Shown in pieces: positions 12,998 through 17,892 of a DNA stretch of 20,048 bases. A program made the position numbers and the translations under genes. The stretch is from a virus, in the IMG/VR virus record IMGVR_UViG_3300035180_000103, positions 1-20,048 of that record. One strand, written 5' to 3'. The notes below the pieces were generated by a model that saw only the letters and a program-made list of their open reading frames with translations, ran no database searches and was not told the origin of the DNA. Position 1 is the stretch's first letter, and the number at the start of each line of letters is the position of its first letter.

Positions 12998-13210
12998 ATG
13001 GTTCTCCCAACTTACAACGCAATTCAGTTTAATGCCGAAGCAACACATAAAGCAGCACTATATGATTCATGTTCGTTGATTGTGAACACTTACAATCAAA
13101 CTGACATGCTTGATGGTCATTGTATTGAGAATTATAATGGTAATGTAACTGCATACGACTTTATGAAGTATGCTCGCAACATTCTCAACCATATTGCTGA
13201 AGGAAACTAA
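12998..13210 (+). CDS. Hypothetical protein, 70 aa
   Basis: The product begins MVLPTYNAIQFNAEATHKAA and contains two Cys (DSCSLIV and GHCIENY). It is soluble, Asn/Tyr-rich, with a C-terminal helix (MKYARNILNHIAEGN). The stop and next start share a base (TAATG). Function unknown. Confidence 0.73.
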   Translation: MVLPTYNAIQFNAEATHKAALYDSCSLIVNTYNQTDMLDGHCIENYNGNVTAYDFMKYARNILNHIAEGN

Positions 13211-13416
13211 TGCAAAACCAAGCACGAATCCTATCATCCCTGATACTTTGTGTTGCATATATTATCACTTTATATGTTGATACAATCACAGGGTCTCGGT
13301 TATATTTGGTAGGTAATGCTCTAGCACTACCTTATATGATTAAGCACAAATGTTGGGATATTGTTGCACTTCTCACTTTCTTTATTATCGTCGGTCTTCC
13401 TAAAGTTTTCTCATGA
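13210..13416 (+). CDS. Conserved cyanophage-type membrane protein, 68 aa
   Basis: Two strong hydrophobic helices are seen, at about residues 7-22 (ILSSLILCVAYIITLY) and 50-65 (DIVALLTFFIIVGLPK). A weaker one lies at 32-43 between them. The pattern (LILCVAYxxTLYVD ... NALALPYMIKHKCWDxVALLTFF) is one I associate with small cyanophage proteins. It may be a small integral membrane subunit or holin-like protein, but there is no lysis cassette nearby. It overlaps both neighbours. Confidence 0.78.
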   Translation: MQNQARILSSLILCVAYIITLYVDTITGSRLYLVGNALALPYMIKHKCWDIVALLTFFIIVGLPKVFS

Positions 13417-13556
13417 AATACATCGTTGAACTCTATGTCGGTGGAAAAGTATTCACCGAAACTGTACAAGCAAACAACCCACAAGATGCACGTTACACAG
13501 CACAAAATCGAAATCCTACAGCAAAAGTAATTGGAGTGAATGTAAGTTTCAAGTAA
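13413..13556 (+). CDS. Hypothetical protein, 47 aa
   Basis: It overlaps the previous stop (ATGA). The product MKYIVELYVGGKVFTETVQA then NPQDARYTAQNRNPTAKVIG fits a beta-alpha-beta mini-fold of the kind seen in many short phage proteins. Its last codons (VNVSFK and stop) fall in a segment repeated verbatim at 14059-14078, after the gene at 13854, where it is not translated in this frame. This indicates copying through the adjacent 33-bp element. Confidence 0.72.
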   Translation: MKYIVELYVGGKVFTETVQANNPQDARYTAQNRNPTAKVIGVNVSFK

Positions 13557-13590
13557 TTAAAGTTAGGATCGTCCAAAGTGTCCCTATAGT
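13538..13590 (+). repeat. Extended 53-bp repeat, first copy (pair with 14059-14111)
   Basis: GAATGTAAGTTTCAAGTAAT precedes the 33-bp element here and at 14059; 51 of 53 positions agree. In this copy the extra bases are the coding end of the 47-aa gene. Confidence 0.82.
13558..13590 (+). promoter_or_regulatory. 33-bp promoter-like element, copy 8
   Basis: A full consensus copy with TCCCTATAGT, directly followed by ATGAGCACAACCCAAATG, which offers two in-frame starts (13591 and 13606). Confidence 0.72.
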
Positions 13591-13854
13591 ATGAGCACAA
13601 CCCAAATGATCGACTTTCCCACACTTCAATCCAAAGATGGTACAATGTTAGTTGGTTTCTATCCTATTGCGGATTGTTCTGATCATACTCTCAAGGTTCT
13701 ATCTTGGAAAGGAGTTAATACCATCTCCCGAAAGTGTATCAGCAAAAAAGATGCAATCCGTGAGGTAAATGATCGTCTTGCACTTGATTATGTGATCACT
13801 GGTGATAATGTTGATTCAGTGCAAGATTATAATCCAATGCAAGGTGCTGTTTGA
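13591..13854 (+). CDS. Hypothetical protein, 87 aa (82 aa if started at 13606)
   Basis: MSTTQMIDFPTLQSKDGTML: the first five residues are encoded by the promoter-like sequence, so Met6 is a serious alternative start. The product has a beta-rich first part with one Cys pair region (ADCSDHTLKV, RKCISKKDAI), then an alpha/beta end. It is soluble. The stop overlaps the next start (TGATG). Function unknown. Confidence 0.75.
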   Translation: MSTTQMIDFPTLQSKDGTMLVGFYPIADCSDHTLKVLSWKGVNTISRKCISKKDAIREVNDRLALDYVITGDNVDSVQDYNPMQGAV

Positions 13855-14066
13855 TGATTTCTCTTCCCAATCCTAATACAAAAATGACAAACTACAATCC
13901 TTATGTGAATACCCTGATTGAGATGGGTTATGATGAACAAGACTGCCGAAATGTTGCTGCTGTAGGTGAAACAAACGTAACCTATCCCCGTATCATTCAT
14001 GGTCGCACATTTGAGACTAAAGAAGAGTATGATGATGCAGTTGCTGACTTTATCAATGGAATGTAA
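13854..14066 (+). CDS. Hypothetical protein, 70 aa (60 aa if started at 13884)
   Basis: The ATG at 13854 overlaps the previous stop. A second Met at 13884 (MTNYNPYVNTLIEMGYDEQD) is preceded by ACAAAA, like other starts here, and may be the true one. The YVNTLIEMGYDEQDCRNVAA segment resembles a UBA-like three-helix start. The rest (RTFETKEEYDDAVADFING) is helical and acidic. Function unknown. Confidence 0.72.
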   Translation: MISLPNPNTKMTNYNPYVNTLIEMGYDEQDCRNVAAVGETNVTYPRIIHGRTFETKEEYDDAVADFINGM

Positions 14067-14111
14067 GTTTCAAGTAATTAAAGTTAGGATCGCCCAAAGT
14101 GTTCCTATAGT
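14059..14111 (+). repeat. Extended 53-bp repeat, second copy
   Basis: This matches 13538-13590 at 51 of 53 positions, including 19 bp upstream of the 33-bp element. Here those bases begin in the final codon of the 13854 gene and run past its stop. Confidence 0.82.
14079..14111 (+). promoter_or_regulatory. 33-bp promoter-like element, copy 9
   Basis: This copy has CGCCC for CGTCC and GTTCCTATAGT, followed by GTAGAGACCAATCAACCC and the ATG at 14138. Confidence 0.7.
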
Positions 14112-14137
14112 GTAGAGACCAATCAACCCAACTTAAA

Positions 14138-14392
14138 ATGGCAATTTACTCTCAAGCAACTGATCTTGCAACCAAACAAACTATTTGGGTTTCACGCAAT
14201 GTTGTAAAGAATCGTTCACAACTTAATTCTCATCGTGAAGGTGCATTTGGCAATTCATTCAAAGATGCAGGAGTTGATGGTTTCTCTGCTGCTGAACTTG
14301 CAAACCTTTCCACTAACTTCGAAGGTTGGCAGCATAATCAACCCAAATACTGGTGCAATCCAGAAGCAAAAAACATCTCATTCCCTGCTTGA
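14138..14392 (+). CDS. Hypothetical protein, 84 aa
   Basis: The start follows CTTAAAATG with no Shine-Dalgarno. The product MAIYSQATDLATKQTIWVSR then NSHREGAFGNSFKDAGVDGF is soluble and polar, ending in aromatic residues (GWQHNQPKYWCNPEAK). It is first in a three-gene run (14138, 14395, 14565) under copy 9. Function unknown. Confidence 0.74.
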   Translation: MAIYSQATDLATKQTIWVSRNVVKNRSQLNSHREGAFGNSFKDAGVDGFSAAELANLSTNFEGWQHNQPKYWCNPEAKNISFPA

Positions 14393-14394
14393 TA

Positions 14395-14559
14395 ATGACT
14401 ACACAAAGGTTCACTAATCTGTTTGAAGCAGTAGATTTTCTCACTACAAACTTTCCTCTCTCACGACAACAAGCAACTCATTTTGTATGGGATCATTCAT
14501 TCACAATCGGCACTGATAAAGGTGTCTGGATTGATACTCGTTTCGTAAAAGTCTCTTAA
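14395..14559 (+). CDS. Hypothetical protein, 54 aa
   Basis: The ATG at 14395 lies 2 nt after the previous stop; the frame is open 42 nt earlier, but that region is inside the upstream gene. MTTQRFTNLFEAVDFLTTNF then SRQQATHFVWDHSFTIGTDK suggests a helix-turn-helix-like N-terminal half, with a beta-hairpin end (VWIDTRFVKVS). A DNA-binding role is possible; function unknown. Confidence 0.7.
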   Translation: MTTQRFTNLFEAVDFLTTNFPLSRQQATHFVWDHSFTIGTDKGVWIDTRFVKVS

Positions 14560-14564
14560 ACAAA

Positions 14565-14726
14565 ATGATCACAACTTCTTTCTACAAAGGCAACTCTTAC
14601 TCAAAATTTGATGCTTATTATGAAGATCACGAACATGATGATAATCTAACAGCAGAAGATTATGATCGCAAAGCATATCAACGTGATGGATGGGAAGATG
14701 TAAAGTATGACCGACAATATTGGTGA
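14565..14726 (+). CDS. Small acidic, Tyr-rich protein, 53 aa
   Basis: The start is preceded by TTAAACAAA. The product MITTSFYKGNSYSKFDAYYE continues DHEHDDNLTAEDYDRKAYQR, with many Asp, Glu and Tyr and a possible metal-binding HEHDD cluster. The stop lies 3 nt before the next 33-bp element. Function unknown. Confidence 0.68.
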   Translation: MITTSFYKGNSYSKFDAYYEDHEHDDNLTAEDYDRKAYQRDGWEDVKYDRQYW

Positions 14727-14729
14727 TAT

Positions 14730-14762
14730 TAAAGTTAGGATCGTCCAAAGTGTCTCTATAGT
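14730..14762 (+). promoter_or_regulatory. 33-bp promoter-like element, copy 10
   Basis: A full consensus copy with TCTCTATAGT, followed by GTAAGCACCAAACC (as after copy 2) and the ATG at 14785. Confidence 0.72.
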
Positions 14763-14784
14763 GTAAGCACCAAACCAAAACCAA

Positions 14785-15102
14785 ATGACCCGCAAAATCG
14801 AAATCCAAATGAATGATGCAATCTCCAATCAAAAGAATTGGAGCAATGCTAACACTCAAGTTCTTACAGAAGGTAACATCTCCCGTGTGTTTCTTCATGG
14901 TAATCAAATCGCAACTATTGGAGAAAACTTTATTCAACTGTTTGATGGTGGTTATCAATCAGCAACCACTAAGTCCCGTCTAAATGCTATTCTGAAAGAG
15001 CACGGACTTCCTGGTGAAAGTGTATTCCAAAAGAACTTTAACTGGTTTGTGAATCAAGTTGGAGGTGCTATTCCTTTCTTCTCAGGTATGCGTCTTAACT
15101 GA
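14785..15102 (+). CDS. Conserved cyanophage-type protein, 105 aa
   Basis: MTRKIEIQMNDAISN at the start, VFLHGNQIATI in the middle, and DGGYQSATTKSRLNAILKEH then VFQKNFNWFV together match a pattern I associate with a short cyanophage protein family. The layout suggests a beta-sheet domain followed by a helix with the conserved TTKSRLNAIL. It is soluble. The ATG is 22 nt after TATAGT with no Shine-Dalgarno. Function unknown. Confidence 0.82.
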   Translation: MTRKIEIQMNDAISNQKNWSNANTQVLTEGNISRVFLHGNQIATIGENFIQLFDGGYQSATTKSRLNAILKEHGLPGESVFQKNFNWFVNQVGGAIPFFSGMRLN

Positions 15103-15104
15103 GA

Positions 15105-15257
15105 ATGAGAACTAAAAAACTAACACTCAAATCACCCTCAAAGATGAAACTTATTGCACTTATCTTTGTGATTAGTTTTATAGTCTTCCCATCAGTAAGG
15201 TATACAACTGCTGATGTATTAAGGTCTACTGCATCACTCATCTCACCACAATACTAA
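15105..15257 (+). CDS. Small basic protein with signal-anchor, 50 aa
   Basis: It starts 2 nt after the previous stop. A basic N-terminus (MRTKKLTLKSPSKMK) precedes one hydrophobic helix at about residues 15-30 (KLIALIFVISFIVFPS). A short polar tail follows. The strongly positive N-terminus predicts N-in topology. I associate this layout with small cyanophage proteins found next to the 105-aa family. Function unknown. Confidence 0.74.
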   Translation: MRTKKLTLKSPSKMKLIALIFVISFIVFPSVRYTTADVLRSTASLISPQY

Positions 15258-15264
15258 ACACAAA

Positions 15265-15450
15265 ATGACATTCACTGAAGCACTTATCGCATCTGGTTAT
15301 TACTTTCAACCAGAATGTGATGCCTATTGTAAGGATGATTCAAATGGTAATCTTCACTCTTATATTGAACAAGAGAATGAAGAATGGTCTTATGAAAAGT
15401 ATAATGAATCTGGTCAACTTGTTGCCTCTAAAGTATTCTCTCTTAACTAA
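15265..15450 (+). CDS. Hypothetical acidic protein, 61 aa
   Basis: The start is preceded by AACACAAA. MTFTEALIASGYYFQPECDA then YCKDDSNGNLHSYIEQENEE: an N-terminal helix followed by a WSYEKYNESGQLVASKVF beta-strand end, as in small repeat-like phage proteins. The two Cys are close (ECDAYC). Function unknown. Confidence 0.72.
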   Translation: MTFTEALIASGYYFQPECDAYCKDDSNGNLHSYIEQENEEWSYEKYNESGQLVASKVFSLN

Positions 15451-15462
15451 ATCACAAACAAA

Positions 15463-15600
15463 ATGATACGTTACGAAGTCCGATTCCAAACTCCTTATAA
15501 CAATCAGGAATGGAGATCACAATTCTTTAATACACTTCAAGAAGCAGAAAGTATGGTAAGGTTTTATCTCTCTTGTGGATCAAAGTCTTATATGGTATAA
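15463..15600 (+). CDS. Hypothetical protein, 45 aa
   Basis: The ATG follows AATCACAAACAAA. The product MIRYEVRFQTPYNNQEWRSQ then NTLQEAESMVRFYLSCGSKS has a beta-alpha-beta mini-fold pattern, similar in outline to the 13413 gene. It is the last gene before the non-coding region that begins at 15601. Function unknown. Confidence 0.7.
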   Translation: MIRYEVRFQTPYNNQEWRSQFFNTLQEAESMVRFYLSCGSKSYMV

Positions 15601-15609
15601 TAATCAAAG

Positions 15610-15634
15610 GCGCTTGCGCTTGAGCACTTCGTGC
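15610..15634 (+). other. Two tandem short hairpins after the 15463 gene
   Basis: GCGCTTGCGC (15610-15619) and GCACTTCGTGC (15624-15634) are two GC-rich palindromes, unusual in this AT-rich sequence. There is no T-run after them, so they do not look like a simple terminator. They could be RNA-processing or protein-binding sites. Nothing else is recognisable between 15635 and 15716 except the pairing partner at 15649-15656. Confidence 0.45.
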
Positions 15635-15716
15635 GAGGAAGATGTTGGCCTCTGCTATACAAGAAAGTGACATCGTAGAGTATAGATAATTTAAGAAAGT
15701 GGTGTATGGTGATTAT

Positions 15717-15746
15717 AAGCAGAGGGGTGGTTCCTTCTGCTTTTTT
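15717..15746 (+). terminator. Rho-independent terminator closing the accessory gene block
   Basis: AAGCAGA (15717-15723) pairs with TCTGCTT (15735-15741), extended by GG/CC through a wobble pair, and is followed by a run of six T. The AGCAGAGG part (15718-15725) can instead pair with CCTCTGCT at 15649-15656, giving an alternative, mutually exclusive hairpin. Confidence 0.75.
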
Positions 15747-15872
15747 ATGCTTTTTAATCAAAATAAGGTTAAAAATACATTAAAATCAATTAAAAATGTA
15801 TTAAAGAATATAAAGTACTTTATTATCTCTCTGTGGAAAACCTGTGGAAAACCTATGTTAATCTGTGGAAAA
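15747..15872 (+). other. AT-rich tract and three phased DnaA-box-like sites; candidate origin or DnaA-binding cluster
   Basis: A stretch of about 85 bp that is almost all A and T (15747-15830) is followed by three identical TGTGGAAAA sites (15832-15840, 15843-15851, 15864-15872). Their complement TTTTCCACA is the DnaA-box sequence reported for cyanobacteria and differs from the E. coli box TTATCCACA at one base. Spacing start-to-start is 11 and 21 bp, placing all three on the same DNA face. The remaining 15873-16055 is non-coding, with C-rich runs and nothing else I recognise. Confidence 0.55.
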
Positions 15873-16055
15873 CCTATAATCTATGGAGTATTATTGTCTC
15901 TGTGTGACTATAATGTGGGGAGGTTAATGTCTCTGTACCTTATAAACCCCTCAGAGTCTTGTTATCTAAGCAAGCATACACTAAGGAACGCAAATTGTCA
16001 ACCCCCCAAGGTCACAAAACCCCCACAGATCCCTCACAAAACTCCACCAGGACCT

Positions 16056-16104
16056 CATAAATACCCCCAAGGTGCTTGACATTCACTCTCAGGTATCTTA
16101 TAGT
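16056..16104 (+). promoter_or_regulatory. Late-like octamer and textbook sigma70 promoter for the 16133 gene
   Basis: CATAAATA (16056-16063) is one base off the late octamer. TTGACA (16076-16081), a 17-bp spacer and TATAGT (16099-16104) form a near-perfect host-type promoter. The preceding GGTGCTTGACAT is shared with 8713-8724. Leader AGGAG (16121-16125) is a good ribosome-binding site. Confidence 0.8.
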
Positions 16105-16132
16105 ACCCTTATAACACATCAGGAGCACTCTT

Positions 16133-16306
16133 ATGTCCGTTGCATATCATCAAGCACAGAAGCAAAAGTATCGTGTGACTATTGAATTAGAGGTCCTCAG
16201 TGACTTTGACCCGCACAATTTGGACTGGGAGAAGATCTTTGACCTCGAACCCGCAGAGAAGGTGTCAGCATATGTTGAGTCACTCAGTGTACCTGATAGA
16301 TGGTAA
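16133..16306 (+). CDS. Conserved cyanophage-type small protein, 57 aa
   Basis: AGGAG lies 7 nt before the ATG, so this is one of the few genes here with a strong Shine-Dalgarno, and it has a canonical sigma70 promoter. The product MSVAYHQAQKQKYRVTIELE then DFDPHNLDWEKIFDLEPAEK is acidic, with a beta-strand then helices, and resembles small proteins I associate with cyanophages. Strong early expression from the host polymerase is expected. It stands alone between non-coding stretches. Function unknown. Confidence 0.82.
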   Translation: MSVAYHQAQKQKYRVTIELEVLSDFDPHNLDWEKIFDLEPAEKVSAYVESLSVPDRW

Positions 16307-16321
16307 TTGCGTTCTTAAGTG

Positions 16322-16329
16322 TATAAATA
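16322..16329 (+). promoter_or_regulatory. T4-type late promoter octamer
   Basis: TATAAATA is a perfect match to the T4 late octamer. It is not followed by a gene for about 400 nt but by the non-coding stretch ending in a terminator at 16595. Confidence 0.65.
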
Positions 16330-16630
16330 ACCTCATAAGAGACTAACATTAAACGACAGAACATTCAGCACAATTCTATACCTAGAAAGCACAACAGACA
16401 GTTTACCTGGTGAGATAAGTCTTTCGTTTTGGATCATTAGAATTCCCTGCTACATTCCGTCAATAATTGTTACTATCTTATGAGTTGATTCGTTTATATT
16501 ATACAGGCGTACAGGGTTTAATGCTAGTGTTCCCAATTTGCCGCATCGATGTGAAATAGGTTATCAGGTTAAGGTATATCCAAGAACTTAAGTATCCAAA
16601 AAAGCAGTGTACTTTTTGGAGATTTTTTGC
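16330..16630 (+). ncRNA. Candidate late non-coding transcript of about 300 nt
   Basis: The region has no ORF of useful length on either strand; the longest ATG frames I found stop within about 12 codons. It is bounded by a TATAAATA octamer (16322) and a hairpin-plus-T terminator (16595-16627). No tRNA, tmRNA, known riboswitch or intron core is recognisable. Its existence as an RNA is inferred from these boundaries only. Confidence 0.4.
16595..16627 (+). terminator. Rho-independent terminator
   Basis: TCCAAAAA (16595-16602) and TTTTTGGA (16613-16620) form an 8-bp stem with a 10-nt loop, followed by GATTTTTT. It would end a transcript started at 16322 or read through from 16104. Confidence 0.65.
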
Positions 16631-16653
16631 TGTCTGGATTTATACTCATAATC

Positions 16654-16718
16654 TACAATCTCTTACGTATTAAAGTTAGGATCGTCCAAAGTGTCTCTAT
16701 AGTGTAGAGACCAATCAA
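16654..16718 (+). repeat. Extended 65-bp repeat, first copy (pair with 17261-17325)
   Basis: TACAATCTCTTACGTAT, the 33-bp element and 15 bp downstream are identical in both copies. This copy lacks the ACGTAAG left arm found before the 17261 copy. Confidence 0.85.
16671..16703 (+). promoter_or_regulatory. 33-bp promoter-like element, copy 11
   Basis: A full consensus copy. Its 3' part forms a perfect 7-bp dyad with the following bases: GTCTCTA (16693-16699) and TAGAGAC (16705-16711). Confidence 0.74.
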
Positions 16719-16724
16719 ACCAAG

Positions 16725-16979
16725 ATGACCGCCACCTTCCAATCTAATGCTCTTGATATCTCCTATAACGGTTGGGAGAACTATGAGACCTGGAATGTAT
16801 CTCTCTGGATCAACAATGATGAGGGTCTGTATCTCCTTGCTGCAGAGTGTGGTGATTATGAAACCTTTGTAGATTGTCTCTACAATGAGTATGGAGTAAA
16901 GGAAACAAAGGACGGAGTTAAGTTTGCCGACCCCAAAGTTAACGTGGTTCAGATTAACTCTGACGTGTTCGATTTCTAA
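16725..16979 (+). CDS. Conserved phage protein of the 'NYETWNV-LWINND' type, 84 aa
   Basis: NGWENYETWNVSLWINNDEG is the hallmark of a widespread short phage and bacterial protein family of unknown function. Here it is preceded by an unrelated short N-terminus (MTATFQSNALDISY) and followed by an acidic alpha/beta part ending VVQINSDVFDF. No enzyme motif is seen. The ATG is 22 nt after TATAGT, with AAACCAAG before it. It is alone in its module; the stop lies 6 nt before the next element. Confidence 0.82.
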   Translation: MTATFQSNALDISYNGWENYETWNVSLWINNDEGLYLLAAECGDYETFVDCLYNEYGVKETKDGVKFADPKVNVVQINSDVFDF

Positions 16980-16984
16980 GGTAT

Positions 16985-17017
16985 TAAAGTTAGGATCGTC
17001 CAAAGTGTCCCTATAGT
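16985..17017 (+). promoter_or_regulatory. 33-bp promoter-like element, copy 12
   Basis: This copy has GTCCCTA (17007-17013) paired with TAGGGAC (17019-17025). The C and G changes relative to copy 11 compensate each other, so the dyad is kept. Confidence 0.74.
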
Positions 17018-17050
17018 GTAGGGACCAATCAACCCCACTTATTTGTGATC

Positions 17051-17239
17051 ATGACAGTCTCTGAGTTTGCTTCGTTGTCTACACTGGATCTCGCAATTGC
17101 CGAAGTCCAGGGTAAGATAAAGGTCACACGGTTAGCATCAGCAAAACCCCGTAAGTCAGATCTAACTCTATCACAAACTAAGGGAAATCGTTGTAGAACT
17201 AACCGTTCCAGTGGCACTAACTTTGTAACCCAAGTTTGA
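17051..17239 (+). CDS. Small basic protein, 62 aa
   Basis: I chose the ATG at 17051; a GTG at 17045 is also in frame. A hydrophobic helical start (MTVSEFASLSTLDLAIAEVQ) is followed by a Lys/Arg- and Ser/Thr-rich, probably disordered tail (KPRKSDLTLSQTKGNRCRTN). The composition is typical of nucleic-acid-binding peptides. It is the sole gene under copy 12. Function unknown. Confidence 0.68.
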   Translation: MTVSEFASLSTLDLAIAEVQGKIKVTRLASAKPRKSDLTLSQTKGNRCRTNRSSGTNFVTQV

Positions 17240-17260
17240 TTTATTAAGTTACACGTAAGT

Positions 17261-17325
17261 TACAATCTCTTACGTATTAAAGTTAGGATCGTCCAAAGTG
17301 TCTCTATAGTGTAGAGACCAATCAA
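17261..17325 (+). repeat. Extended 65-bp repeat, second copy
   Basis: Identical to 16654-16718. Here ACGTAAG (17253-17259) pairs with CTTACGT (17269-17275) inside the repeat, forming a hairpin whose left arm is missing from the first copy. This suggests that 17261 is the older copy. Confidence 0.85.
17278..17310 (+). promoter_or_regulatory. 33-bp promoter-like element, copy 13
   Basis: A full consensus copy with the perfect GTCTCTA (17300-17306) / TAGAGAC (17312-17318) dyad. The start codon of the next gene is at 17337. Confidence 0.74.
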
Positions 17326-17336
17326 CCTCAAATCTT

Positions 17337-17528
17337 ATGATCTTCCCTAACACTGAAACCCGTCCATTCTTCGTAGAACAAAGTAAGTCTGGAAGGTGGA
17401 ATGTGTGGGTCTATCAGAGAGCAACTGATGAAGGTCACAAGTATTCTGTACAGCAGACATTAAAGCACCCTGATGATGCTTACTCCTGGGGACTGAATTA
17501 CATCAACAACGTAACAAAGTCTTATTAA
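17337..17528 (+). CDS. Hypothetical protein, 63 aa
   Basis: MIFPNTETRPFFVEQSKSGR then WNVWVYQRATDEGHKYSVQQ suggests a small three-stranded beta sheet with a C-terminal helix (DDAYSWGLNYINNV). Such small proteins of the 'W-V-x-x-R' kind are common in cyanophage accessory regions, but I cannot name it. It ends in TTATTAAGTTACAC, a 14-bp run also found just before the previous element (17242-17255). Confidence 0.75.
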   Translation: MIFPNTETRPFFVEQSKSGRWNVWVYQRATDEGHKYSVQQTLKHPDDAYSWGLNYINNVTKSY

Positions 17529-17568
17529 GTTACACTCACTCGTTCTTCACTAACTAACACCTTTCATC

Positions 17569-17814
17569 ATGAAAACCTCCACTAAGTATACCATCAAACT
17601 CAACGATGAAGAGATGAGTATGCTCCGTGATCTTGTGCGGATTGGTATGCGATCGAAGTATTATCAGGACTTTGTGAGTTATGAATGCGACGACATTGAT
17701 ATGGAAGTTAATCAGCAGGATATTACTCTTGCTGTTACTCAATTCGTCAACCTTTGCTCATCTAGTCCAATCGAAAGTTTGATGGATAAGTACATCTTCG
17801 AAGGTGCAGAGTAA
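17569..17814 (+). CDS. Hypothetical acidic helical protein, 81 aa
   Basis: MKTSTKYTIKLNDEEMSMLR begins with a beta strand and then a helix. The middle (MRSKYYQDFVSYECDDIDME) is acidic, and the end (SSPIESLMDKYIFEGAE) is helical. It is soluble. It follows the previous gene by 40 nt and probably shares the copy 13 transcript. Function unknown. Confidence 0.76.
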   Translation: MKTSTKYTIKLNDEEMSMLRDLVRIGMRSKYYQDFVSYECDDIDMEVNQQDITLAVTQFVNLCSSSPIESLMDKYIFEGAE

Positions 17815-17892
17815 GCATCACACAAGGGAATGAGATGCGCCCCATAAAGACACTCAGTACACACACAGTTTCTTACTCTTTTCTTTCTTATT

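Noticed and set aside
15601-15700. Glutamine (glnA/downstream-peptide) riboswitch, known from cyanophages
   Set aside because: GAGGAAGATGTTGG is only loosely like the conserved GGAAGUAGG segment and the CGUUCA part is absent, so I do not support it.
15699-16079. A 126-codon open frame across the terminator and DnaA-box region
   Set aside because: It starts at a non-ATG codon, runs through a terminator hairpin, AT-rich sequence and the DnaA-like repeats, and gives a biased Lys-then-Pro composition with no ribosome-binding site. It is best read as chance.
16330-16630. tRNA, tmRNA or self-splicing intron in the non-coding stretch
   Set aside because: No T-loop GTTCRA segment in a cloverleaf context, no CCA-type acceptor pairing and no intron core (P7-like) could be found by eye.
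2888-17310. The 33-bp repeats as a CRISPR array or as miniature transposons
   Set aside because: The intervals are whole genes of varied length, not short spacers. All copies share one orientation and an exact placement before starts, and they have no terminal inverted repeats or target duplications of the transposon type.
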